Below, piece by piece: positions 1 to 6,039 of a stretch of DNA of 13,575 nt. The stretch is from JAVVFH01 sp032250585 (GTDB lineage: Bacteria; Pseudomonadota; Gammaproteobacteria; Xanthomonadales; SZUA-36). Every line of letters begins with the position of its first letter. Position 1 is the stretch's first letter. The notes under the pieces were generated by a model. It made no database searches. It saw only the letters and a list, made by a program, of their open reading frames with translations, and was not told the origin of the DNA. The stretch spans positions 1 to 13,575 of the forward strand of contig JAVVFH010000076.1 in the NCBI GenBank assembly GCA_032250585.1, read 5' to 3'. The position numbers were made by a program, and so were the translations under genes.

Positions 1-16
1 GTGTTGTTGGAACGGG

Positions 17-36
17 ATTTCCGCTTGCGCGGAAAT
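17..36. repeat. Short perfect hairpin, REP-like intergenic element
   Basis: ATTTCCGC, a TTGC loop, then GCGGAAAT form a perfect 8-bp stem, followed by GACG. This resembles the widespread intergenic palindromes of the form 'ATTCCCGC..GCGGGAATGACG' found in many proteobacterial genomes. The element may be cut by the window edge. No reading frame is supported between 1 and 168. The rest of that stretch is the AT-richer leader of the next gene, with TATAAA at 117-122 but no good -35 partner. Confidence 0.45.
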
Positions 37-168
37 GACGAGAGTTCAAGAAATTGGCGTGAGAACAAATTTGCCCTGCCCGCAAGCGAACCGCACTTAA
101 ACGGACAGCCTGATTTTATAAAACGGCACATTGAGCTGATTTCCCTAACTGAAACGGAGACTTGAAAC

Positions 169-630
169 ATGAAACTATTGGCCATGATCACACTGAGTTG
201 CTGCCTCGTCAGCCCGGCGTTGCAGGCCTCGGAAAGTGACGGCAGCGAGCGGCAGCTGCTTTCCTCGGGGTCGAAATGGGAAGACCTCGCGGCATACTCC
301 CGCGCGGTCGTAGATGGCGACTGGGTATTTGTATCCGGTACGGTCGGCTTCAACCCCGAGGACAGTTCACTGCCGGAGGATTTCGATCAACAGATGGACA
401 ACATCTTCAGCAACATCAGCAAGGTTCTGGCCGAGGCCGACGCAGACCTCGCAGACATCGTGCGCGTGCGGGGCTATCTGGTCGATACGAAATACATCGA
501 GGCGATGTCGCGAAAACTGCATCAGTACCTCAGCGAGGTGCGGCCGACGAATACGACCATCATCAGCCAGCTGGCGCCCGCGGGGGCCCTGATCGAAATC
601 GAGGTCACCGCATTGAAGCGGAAGAAATAG
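169..630 (+). CDS. Exported RidA/YjgF-family protein lacking the catalytic arginine
   Basis: This 153-aa protein has a likely Sec signal peptide: MKLL, a hydrophobic stretch at residues 5-19, and probable cleavage after ALQA (residue 20). The rest is one RidA/YjgF domain of normal length. The family's C-terminal signature is visible as RPTNTTIISQLAPAGALIEI at 125-144. Canonical RidA hydrolyses reactive enamines and imines such as 2-aminoacrylate using an arginine (Arg105 in E. coli). By alignment from memory, N128 occupies that position here, so this is probably a Rid subfamily member without classical deaminase activity. The start is supported by GGAG at 156-159, 9 nt upstream. The next gene begins 38 bp downstream on the same strand and encodes an imine-reductase-like enzyme, which hints at shared imine chemistry, although the predicted periplasmic location is at odds with a cytosolic partner. 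The family call is firm; the function is not. Confidence 0.85.
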   Translation: MKLLAMITLSCCLVSPALQASESDGSERQLLSSGSKWEDLAAYSRAVVDGDWVFVSGTVGFNPEDSSLPEDFDQQMDNIFSNISKVLAEADADLADIVRVRGYLVDTKYIEAMSRKLHQYLSEVRPTNTTIISQLAPAGALIEIEVTALKRKK

Positions 631-668
631 GCGGGCGCAAACCTGGCTGAGCCGGCCCATGTGATCCC

Positions 669-1640
669 ATGAAGTCATTGCCCTACATTGACGCGGCGGC
701 GATCGCCGCGCAGCTGTCCTACCCGGAGTTGCTGGCTGCACTTGAGCAGGCTTTCCTGCAGGCTCACCAGGTGCCCGACCGCATGAACTGCGATATCGGT
801 GCCCAATGGGGTATCGACGCGCGGCTGCTGCTGATGCCGGCGTGGCGCGCCGACGGTTTCCTGGGCATCAAATGCGTCACTCTGCACCCGGACAATCCCG
901 CCCGCGGAATGCCGGCGCTGGCGGGGCTTTACCTGCTGCTCGATGGCAAAACCGGCCAGCCGCTGGCGCTGCTGGACGCGGCCGAACTCACCGCCTGGCG
1001 AACCGCGGCTGCCTCGATGCTCGCGGCCAGCCTGCTGGCGACCCGCGCGCCACGCAAAGTGCTCGTTATCGGGGCCGGCAAGCTTGCGGCTTATTTTATT
1101 CGCGCCTACTGGGAGATCATGCAGCCCGAACGGATCGGCCTGTGGAACCGGGACATCAGCAAGGCGGAGCAGCTGATCTCTTCCATCCAGCTGCCGGGCT
1201 GCACGCTGGAAGTGGCGCCGGACCTGGAACAGGCCGTGCGGCAGGCGGACAGCATTTCCACCCTGACCTCGTCCCGGCAGCCACTGTTTCCGGGCCGCTG
1301 GTGCCGTCCGGGCTGTCACGTCGACCTGGTTGGAGGCTTTGCCCCGGACATGCGCGAAGCGGATGATGAGCTGTTGCGGCGCGCCGTGATCTGCGTCGAC
1401 TCGTACCAGGGCGCACTGGCCGAGGCCGGAGACATTATCGATCCGCTGGAAAGGGGGGTCATCTCCCGCGCCGACATCAAGATGGAGCTGTCTGAACTGG
1501 TGACGGTTAAGAAACCGCTGCTGTCCGCCGAAAAAGACCTGACCGTTTTCAAGTCGGTCGGCACCGCGCTGGAGGATCTTGCCGCGGCGGTGCTGATCTG
1601 TGATCGGATCAACCCCGGCCAGGACAGCCCCTGCCCATGA
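669..1640 (+). CDS. Ornithine cyclodeaminase/mu-crystallin-family protein, probable ketimine reductase
   Basis: The protein is 323 aa, a normal length for the OCD/mu-crystallin family. Visible landmarks are GIKCV with K68 and LTAWRTAAASML with R111 (the substrate-carboxylate binding side), a Rossmann dinucleotide loop VIGAGKLA at 133-140, DLVGGFAPDMREAD at 219-232, and VFKSVGTALEDLAAA at 293-307. The family includes ornithine cyclodeaminase, alanine dehydrogenase and delta1-pyrroline-2-carboxylate (ketimine) reductases. The GGF-P-MREAD form of the third motif reminds me more of the reductases than of true cyclodeaminases, so I favour NAD(P)H reduction of a cyclic or linear imine in the cytosol. 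The gene lies 38 bp after the RidA-like gene, and its stop overlaps the TetR start (ATGA, 1637-1640), which indicates one operon with translational coupling. No strong ribosome binding site precedes ATG 669. The family is sure; the substrate is unknown. Confidence 0.88.
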   Translation: MKSLPYIDAAAIAAQLSYPELLAALEQAFLQAHQVPDRMNCDIGAQWGIDARLLLMPAWRADGFLGIKCVTLHPDNPARGMPALAGLYLLLDGKTGQPLALLDAAELTAWRTAAASMLAASLLATRAPRKVLVIGAGKLAAYFIRAYWEIMQPERIGLWNRDISKAEQLISSIQLPGCTLEVAPDLEQAVRQADSISTLTSSRQPLFPGRWCRPGCHVDLVGGFAPDMREADDELLRRAVICVDSYQGALAEAGDIIDPLERGVISRADIKMELSELVTVKKPLLSAEKDLTVFKSVGTALEDLAAAVLICDRINPGQDSPCP

Positions 1641-2245
1641 GCAAGACGCCCGAATCACGCAAAGACGCTATCATCGTCACGGCGATCGACCTGCTCGTTG
1701 AAGACGGGCACGGGGCGCTGTCCATCGACCGCGTCGCCCAGACCCTGGATATCTCCAAGGGCAACCTGACCTACCATTTCCCGACCAAGGATCTGCTGGT
1801 GCGGGCGATGTTCGACAAGCTGATCGACGACACCCAGGCCCTGCGCGCGCGCGCCGCCCGGCGCCCCTGCGCCGATCCGGTGGAGCGCTTTTACCGTTAT
1901 GTCGATTTCCAGCTTGCGCTGCGGCGCAAGCGCGGCTACGACGCGCAGTCCTGGGAGACCTACGCCTTCAGCGCACACAACCGCTACGTGCGCGGCAGGG
2001 TCATGGAAATGATCGAGTCCTATGTGCAGGAGCTGACGGACATCATCGCGACGCTGAATCCGGAGCTGCCGCAGCAGGAATGCCGGCGCCGGTCGATCAT
2101 GATCAACGCCCTGCTGCGCGGAATGCTGCTCTTTACCGGCTACGAGCTCGGCAACAAGCGACACAACAAGGCGCTCACCGAACAGGCGCGCCGCACGGCG
2201 GCGATGATTGCCGGTCTGGAGCCCCCGGGCCCGGAGCGGAACTGA
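1637..2245 (+). CDS. TetR/AcrR-family transcriptional regulator
   Basis: This 202-aa protein has a TetR-type N-terminal DNA-binding domain. The helix-turn-helix spans roughly residues 28-48, with DRVAQTLDISKGNLTYHFPT (31-50) and the family's Y-HF-(T/S)K signature leading into KDLL. The remaining 150 residues are the variable all-helical ligand-binding and dimerisation domain, which gives no ligand clue. It is translationally coupled to the imine-reductase-like gene by an ATGA overlap, so it may autoregulate that operon. It also lies directly upstream of the catabolic operon starting at 2521, whose promoter region holds palindromes of a size typical for TetR operators, so it may repress that operon instead or as well. 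The regulator class is certain; the target is inferred from position. Confidence 0.9.
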   Translation: MSKTPESRKDAIIVTAIDLLVEDGHGALSIDRVAQTLDISKGNLTYHFPTKDLLVRAMFDKLIDDTQALRARAARRPCADPVERFYRYVDFQLALRRKRGYDAQSWETYAFSAHNRYVRGRVMEMIESYVQELTDIIATLNPELPQQECRRRSIMINALLRGMLLFTGYELGNKRHNKALTEQARRTAAMIAGLEPPGPERN

Positions 2246-2397
2246 TCGCCTGACGCCTACGGTCCCGCTCGCCCTTCGGTGACACCATCGACACCCGCTG
2301 AGCGGCCGGCCGCACACCGTCTCGTTATTATTTCGTTTGTACGCGAACATTAAATTTACAATTCCTGAATTTGCAGCCGACTCGAAACTGTGCTAGA

Positions 2398-2426
2398 TAT
2401 AGTACGTAGGTACTAAATCTCGTACC
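2398..2426 (+). promoter_or_regulatory. Candidate promoter and overlapping TetR-type operator
   Basis: TAGTAC at 2400-2405 and GTACTA at 2410-2415 form a perfect 6-bp inverted repeat with a 4-nt spacer. A further pair, GGTAC (2409-2413) and GTACC (2422-2426), overlaps it, giving three GTAC half-sites. TATAGT at 2398-2403 matches the -10 consensus at five of six positions and lies inside the first palindrome. The -35 is poor: TTGCAG at 2371-2376 would suit the alternative -10 TAGATA at 2394-2399 with a 17-bp spacer and a TG extension. A repressor bound here would block transcription of the operon at 2521. The adjacent TetR product is the obvious candidate, by inference only. The rest of 2246-2520 holds a palindrome GCGGCCGGCCGC (2302-2313) and no gene. 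Confidence 0.45.
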
Positions 2427-2520
2427 GCCATGTGCCGGCCTGGCAGGCGCAAACCCACGGTGCCAGCCGGATACCGTTCGGGAAACCGGTAACTCAGACC
2501 TGAAAGAGACACGCACCACA

Positions 2521-3270
2521 ATGACCGCACAGCTTGAAGGAAAAACCGCTTTCATCACCGGCGCGGCCCAGGGCCTGGGTGCCGCGATCGCCCGCGCCCT
2601 GCACGCCGCCGGTGTGCGGGTGGTGCTGGCCGACATCCATGAGCGCGTGGAAGAAACCGCCCGCGCCATCGACGCCGAGCAAAACATGGCCGTTGCCGCA
2701 CGGCTCGACGTAAGCGACGTGGCCGCCTTCGAGCAGGCTTACGCGGACGCGGACGAACGCCTGGGCGGTATCGACATCCTGGTCAACAACGCGGCCATGA
2801 CCGCCATGCGCCCGATCTGGGACATCGATCCGCAGGAATGGGACCAGGTGCTGGCGATCAACCTGCGCAGCGTCTTTTTCGGCTGCCAGCTTGCCGGACG
2901 GCGTCAGCGCGAGCGTGGCTGGGGGCGCATCATCAACCTCTCTTCGCTGGCCGGCCAGCAGCCGAGCCGCGTCGCCGGGGCCCATTATGCCGCATCCAAA
3001 GCCGGTATCATTTCGGTTACCCGGAATTTTGCGCAGGCCCTGGCCGGCAGCGGCGTGACGGTCAACGCCATTGCACCGGCCGCAGTCCACACGCCGATCA
3101 TGGACACGCTGTCGGCGGAGCGGATCGAGGCCCTGCGCCAGGCCATACCGGTGGGCCGCGTGGGAGAGCCGGAGGAAGTAGGCGCCTGCGCCGTGTACCT
3201 CGCCTCCCCCGATGCGGCCTTCATCACCGGCGCCACCATCGATATCAACGGCGGCCTGTACATGCGTTGA
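2521..3270 (+). CDS. Short-chain dehydrogenase/reductase (SDR), NAD-type
   Basis: This is a 249-aa classical SDR. The motifs are complete: cofactor loop TGAAQGLG (13-20), acidic residue D38 after strand beta-2 (ADIHE), which usually signals NAD(H) preference, NNAA at 89-92, N114 in AINLRS, the catalytic serine in NLSS (139-142), and YAASK with Y156 and K160. The C-terminal stretch GATIDINGG (237-245) is typical of 3-oxoacyl-ACP-reductase-like SDRs. Such enzymes oxidise or reduce a secondary alcohol or ketone. Heading an operon with an HpaI-type aldolase and an MFS importer, it more likely dehydrogenates a hydroxy-acid or sugar-acid intermediate than works in fatty-acid synthesis. The start ATG has only a loose AAGAGA (2504-2509) upstream. 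The leader carries the candidate operator at 2398-2426. The family is certain; the substrate is unknown. Confidence 0.92.
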   Translation: MTAQLEGKTAFITGAAQGLGAAIARALHAAGVRVVLADIHERVEETARAIDAEQNMAVAARLDVSDVAAFEQAYADADERLGGIDILVNNAAMTAMRPIWDIDPQEWDQVLAINLRSVFFGCQLAGRRQRERGWGRIINLSSLAGQQPSRVAGAHYAASKAGIISVTRNFAQALAGSGVTVNAIAPAAVHTPIMDTLSAERIEALRQAIPVGRVGEPEEVGACAVYLASPDAAFITGATIDINGGLYMR

Positions 3271-3302
3271 GCCGACTTTTCCACCCACGAGGAAAAACCA
3301 TC

Positions 3303-3683
3303 ATGGCAGTAGATTTCGAAGCACCCACCATTCCCAAGCCCTACCGCGTGATCTTCCTGGGCCGGGCCGTCGACGGCTGGTTCAAAGCAGACGACGCGGA
3401 ACGCCGCGAGGTGGTCCTGCCGCGCGCCAAGGCGATCTTCAACGACGAATGGCCGCAACTCGGCGCCAAGGTGCTGTGCACCCTGGACGACGATCTGTTC
3501 ACCGTCGGCTCGCCCGCCACCGCGGATTTCACCTGGTACCTGATTTACCAACTGGAAGACCTGGACATGATCCCGGCCATGCTGCAGCGCCTGCGGGTGA
3601 CCGTCGACGGCGCGCGCCTGGATCGTTACCTGCACATCGAAGCGCGGGTCGGGCGGCCCTTTTTCCTGCTGGGCGGCGTGTAA
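3303..3683 (+). CDS. Small IacB-like protein in a catabolic operon
   Basis: This 126-aa soluble protein has no signal peptide. The start ATG is set by a strong GAGGA at 3289-3293, 9 nt upstream; the longer open frame that begins inside the SDR gene has no such support. Notable stretches are VLCTLDDDLFTVG (57-69), FTWYLIYQLEDLDMI (76-90) and the C-terminal YLHIEARVGRPFF (109-121). These resemble, from memory, the IacB-type proteins of the indole-3-acetate degradation cluster, which share a GTFDDD..MVG element and a C-terminal YLKIEARVGR..F block; the exact role of IacB is not well settled. The gene lies 32 bp after the SDR and only 2 bp before the aldolase, so it is part of the pathway, possibly as a small dimeric alpha+beta-barrel enzyme. 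No other iac genes are present, so indole acetate is not implied. Confidence 0.75.
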   Translation: MAVDFEAPTIPKPYRVIFLGRAVDGWFKADDAERREVVLPRAKAIFNDEWPQLGAKVLCTLDDDLFTVGSPATADFTWYLIYQLEDLDMIPAMLQRLRVTVDGARLDRYLHIEARVGRPFFLLGGV

Positions 3684-3685
3684 TC

Positions 3686-4507
3686 ATGTCGCAACAACGG
3701 CCCTGGCTGCGGCCGTGGCCGCCGGCCGGGCGAACCCTGCTGGGCACCTTCCTGCAGCTTCCCAGTGCCGCGATGGCCGAATACCTGGCGGTCCTGCCCT
3801 TCGATTTTCTGTGCATCGACGCGGAGCACGCGCCCTTCGACGCGGCGGCGATCAATACCGTCGTGGCGGCTGCCGAGGGGCGCGCCATGCCCTGCATCGT
3901 CCGCGTCGCCAGCGTCGATCCGGCCTCGATCAAGCAGGCGTTGGACGCCGGTGCCGCGGCGATCATGGTGCCCTGCATCGAGACCTCAGAACAGGCCCGG
4001 GCGGCCGTCACGGCGGCGCGTTTTCCGCCCTTGGGGCGGCGCGGCTGCGGCCCCGGCCGCGCGGCGGGCTACGGCCGCGAGATCGTCGATTACGTCCGCC
4101 AGGCCGATGCCGGTCTGCGGGTCATCGTCCAGATCGAAACGCGCGGCGCAGTGGAGAACCTCGACCAGATCCTGGCCGTGGAGGGGATCGACATGCTGTT
4201 CATGGGCCCCGGCGATCTGTCGATTGCCTATCGGGCCGCGCCCGGCGACCAACCGGTCGACCCGGCCCCGCTGCTGCTCGATATCGCCGCACGCTGCCAG
4301 GCGGCCGGCATGCCGGTCGCCACCTTTGCCGGCGGCATCGAAGACGCGCAACGCGCCTGCGAAGGCGGCATGGACGCGGTAGTGCTGGCCTCGGACCTGA
4401 TGTTTGCCGGCCGCGGTGCCGGCCAGGCCCTGTCAGCGCTGGGACGCGATCCGGGTGCGGCGCCCCGGGGCACTGCCGTGCCCACCGCTCACCCGGACCG
4501 GACGTGA
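3686..4507 (+). CDS. HpcH/HpaI-family class II aldolase
   Basis: This 273-aa protein belongs to the 2-oxo-acid aldolase (HpaI) family, which cleaves 4-hydroxy-2-oxo acids to pyruvate plus an aldehyde using a divalent metal. The active-site set is visible: FLCIDAEHAPFD (41-52) with H48 as the expected catalytic histidine, R73 in IVRVAS, D87 in QALDAGA, metal ligand E151 in QIET (149-152), and metal ligand D177 in MGPGDLS (173-179). PPLGRRGCGPGRAAGYG (114-130) is the family loop. The N-terminal twenty residues and the Pro/Ala-rich last twenty are not conserved. The start codon is only 2 nt after the stop of the IacB-like gene, indicating translational coupling; the longer open frame upstream of 3686 overlaps that gene and is not credible. 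Family and reaction type are firm; the aldehyde partner is unknown. Confidence 0.93.
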   Translation: MSQQRPWLRPWPPAGRTLLGTFLQLPSAAMAEYLAVLPFDFLCIDAEHAPFDAAAINTVVAAAEGRAMPCIVRVASVDPASIKQALDAGAAAIMVPCIETSEQARAAVTAARFPPLGRRGCGPGRAAGYGREIVDYVRQADAGLRVIVQIETRGAVENLDQILAVEGIDMLFMGPGDLSIAYRAAPGDQPVDPAPLLLDIAARCQAAGMPVATFAGGIEDAQRACEGGMDAVVLASDLMFAGRGAGQALSALGRDPGAAPRGTAVPTAHPDRT

Positions 4508-4533
4508 CGAGGCGCCGGTGAGCGAAGCAAGCC

Positions 4534-5928
4534 ATGAATGAAACGAGCCGGGAGGGCCGTGACGAGCTGACCGCCGGCGCGGCGGATACCCATTTTCCGA
4601 ACCCGGTCTATGCCTGGTACGTGGTGGGTGTCCTGACGCTTGCTTACATCTTTTCCTTCATCGACCGCCAGATCGTCAACCTGCTGGTCGAACCCATCCG
4701 CCACGACCTGTTGCTTTCGGATACGCAGATCTCGCTGCTGCAGGGTTTGGCCTTCGCGCTGTTTTACACGATCATGGGCCTGCCGATCGCACGCCTGGCG
4801 GATGTCGTCGACCGGCGGCTGATCATCGCCATCGGCGTCTTTCTCTGGAGCCTGATGACCTGCCTCAGCGGCCTGGCGAAGTCCTTTGCGGGCCTGTTCG
4901 GTGCGCGCATCGGGGTGGGGGTGGGCGAGGCCGCGCTGTCGCCCGCCGCGTATTCGCTGATCAGCGATTATTTTCCGGCCGACAAGGTCACGCGCGCCAT
5001 CGCGGTCTATACCGGCGGCAGCATGCTCGGCGCGGCGCTGGCCTACATCATCGGCGGCTTCGTGGTCGATTACGTCACCGCTATCGGCAGCGTCCAGCTG
5101 CCGCTGTTGGGGCAAGTGCGGGCCTGGCAGCTCGCATTTATCGTGGTCGGCCTGCCAGGGCTTTTACTGGCCCTGCTGGTGCTCAGCCTGCGCGAACCCG
5201 CGCGTAAAGGGTTGCTGTCGGCCGCGCCCGGCACGCGGCCGCAAAGCATCCCGATCAAAGACATCATCGCGTTTTTGCGCGCCCACCGGCGCACCTACAT
5301 CGGCAACCTCCTGGGGGTGCCCATTTTCATCATGCTGGCCTATGCCGTGCTCGCCTGGTTTCCGGCGTTTTTCGTCCGCACCCACGGCTGGACGGCCGGT
5401 GAGATCGGTATTGTCTACGGCATCGTGCTGCTGTTTTTCGGCACCTCCGGCGTCGTCACCGCCGGCTGGCTGGCCGAGGCGCTGCGCCGGCGCGGGCACC
5501 GCGACGCGAACCTGCGCGTCATCGTGATCGGCGCGCTGTGCGCCCTGCCGTTCGGCATCGTCGTACCGCTGGTCGGCAACCCCTGGCTGGCGCTGATCCT
5601 GATGGCGCCGCTGACCTATTTCCTCAGCCTGCCGCACGGCATCGCGCCCGCGGCGCTGCAGCCGATCACGCCCAACCAGATGCGCGCCCAGGTTTCGGCA
5701 CTCTACCTGCTGGCCGTCAACCTCATCGGCCTGGGCGTCGGACCGACGGCGGTCGCGCTGCTGACCGACTACCTCTACGGTGAGCCGGCCCTGGTCGGCT
5801 ATTCACTCGCCACCGTAGCGGTGATCACCGTGCCGCTGTCGGTATTCATCATCGGCCGCAGCCTGAAGCATTACCGGCACAGCCTGGCGGCGGCGGAACG
5901 CGGCTGGCGGGAGCCGGACGGCGGCTGA
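4534..5928 (+). CDS. MFS transporter, spinster-like
   Basis: This 464-aa inner-membrane protein has about twelve hydrophobic segments (first at roughly 25-45, last at about 425-442) and a hydrophilic central loop at 219-250. The first helix ends in FSFIDRQIVNLLVEPIRHDL (40-59), and the helix 2-3 loop carries MFS motif A as ARLADVVDRR (86-95). RIGVGVGEAALSPAAYSLISDYFP (125-148) matches the spinster-like MFS branch, common in aromatic- and organic-acid-degrading proteobacteria. The D44-R45 pair in helix 1 is the usual proton-coupling position. As the last gene of the SDR, IacB-like and aldolase operon (26 bp gap), it most likely imports the substrate. It converges on the ATPase gene that ends at 6040. 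The substrate cannot be read from the sequence. Confidence 0.92.
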   Translation: MNETSREGRDELTAGAADTHFPNPVYAWYVVGVLTLAYIFSFIDRQIVNLLVEPIRHDLLLSDTQISLLQGLAFALFYTIMGLPIARLADVVDRRLIIAIGVFLWSLMTCLSGLAKSFAGLFGARIGVGVGEAALSPAAYSLISDYFPADKVTRAIAVYTGGSMLGAALAYIIGGFVVDYVTAIGSVQLPLLGQVRAWQLAFIVVGLPGLLLALLVLSLREPARKGLLSAAPGTRPQSIPIKDIIAFLRAHRRTYIGNLLGVPIFIMLAYAVLAWFPAFFVRTHGWTAGEIGIVYGIVLLFFGTSGVVTAGWLAEALRRRGHRDANLRVIVIGALCALPFGIVVPLVGNPWLALILMAPLTYFLSLPHGIAPAALQPITPNQMRAQVSALYLLAVNLIGLGVGPTAVALLTDYLYGEPALVGYSLATVAVITVPLSVFIIGRSLKHYRHSLAAAERGWREPDGG

Positions 5929-5958
5929 ACGGCATCCGGTATGTGGCCGGGGCGAACT

Positions 5959-6022
5959 GTGTCAGGCACCGCAGAACACGCAGCCGGGAATGGGCTGGTG
6001 CAGGTGACTCGTGACAGGCACC
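5959..6022. repeat. Pair of GTGNCAGGCACC dispersed motifs
   Basis: GTGTCAGGCACC at 5959-5970 and GTGACAGGCACC at 6011-6022 lie in the 111-bp gap between two convergent genes (ends 5928 and 6040). The motif, GGTGCCTGACAC on the other strand, resembles a short dispersed element seen in many proteobacterial genomes. It shares the core GTCAGG(A)CACC with the larger repeat arrays elsewhere in this window. The gap shows no clear rho-independent terminator: the GGTGC (5997-6001) and GCACC (6018-6022) stem is only 5 bp and has no T-tract. Confidence 0.4.
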
Positions 6023-6039
6023 GGTAGCCAAGCGCGACC

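Noticed and set aside
196..201. Lipobox at Cys11 of the RidA-like protein
   Set aside because: The residues before the cysteine (T-L-S) do not fit the lipobox, and an AxA-like cleavage site after residue 20 fits better.
675..1658. 327-aa open frame on the - strand
   Set aside because: It is antisense to the OCD-family gene, which has full family motifs and operon spacing.
2302..2313. GCGGCCGGCCGC as a terminator for the TetR gene
   Set aside because: It is a loop-less palindrome with only a loosely T-rich stretch several bases later; a stable terminator hairpin is not convincing.
2838..3302. Longer start for the IacB-like gene inside the SDR gene
   Set aside because: It would overlap the SDR by over 400 bp and lacks a ribosome binding site, while ATG 3303 has GAGGA at ideal spacing.
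3212..3685. Longer start for the aldolase
   Set aside because: The extra residues overlap the IacB-like gene in another frame and match nothing; ATG 3686 begins just before the conserved domain.
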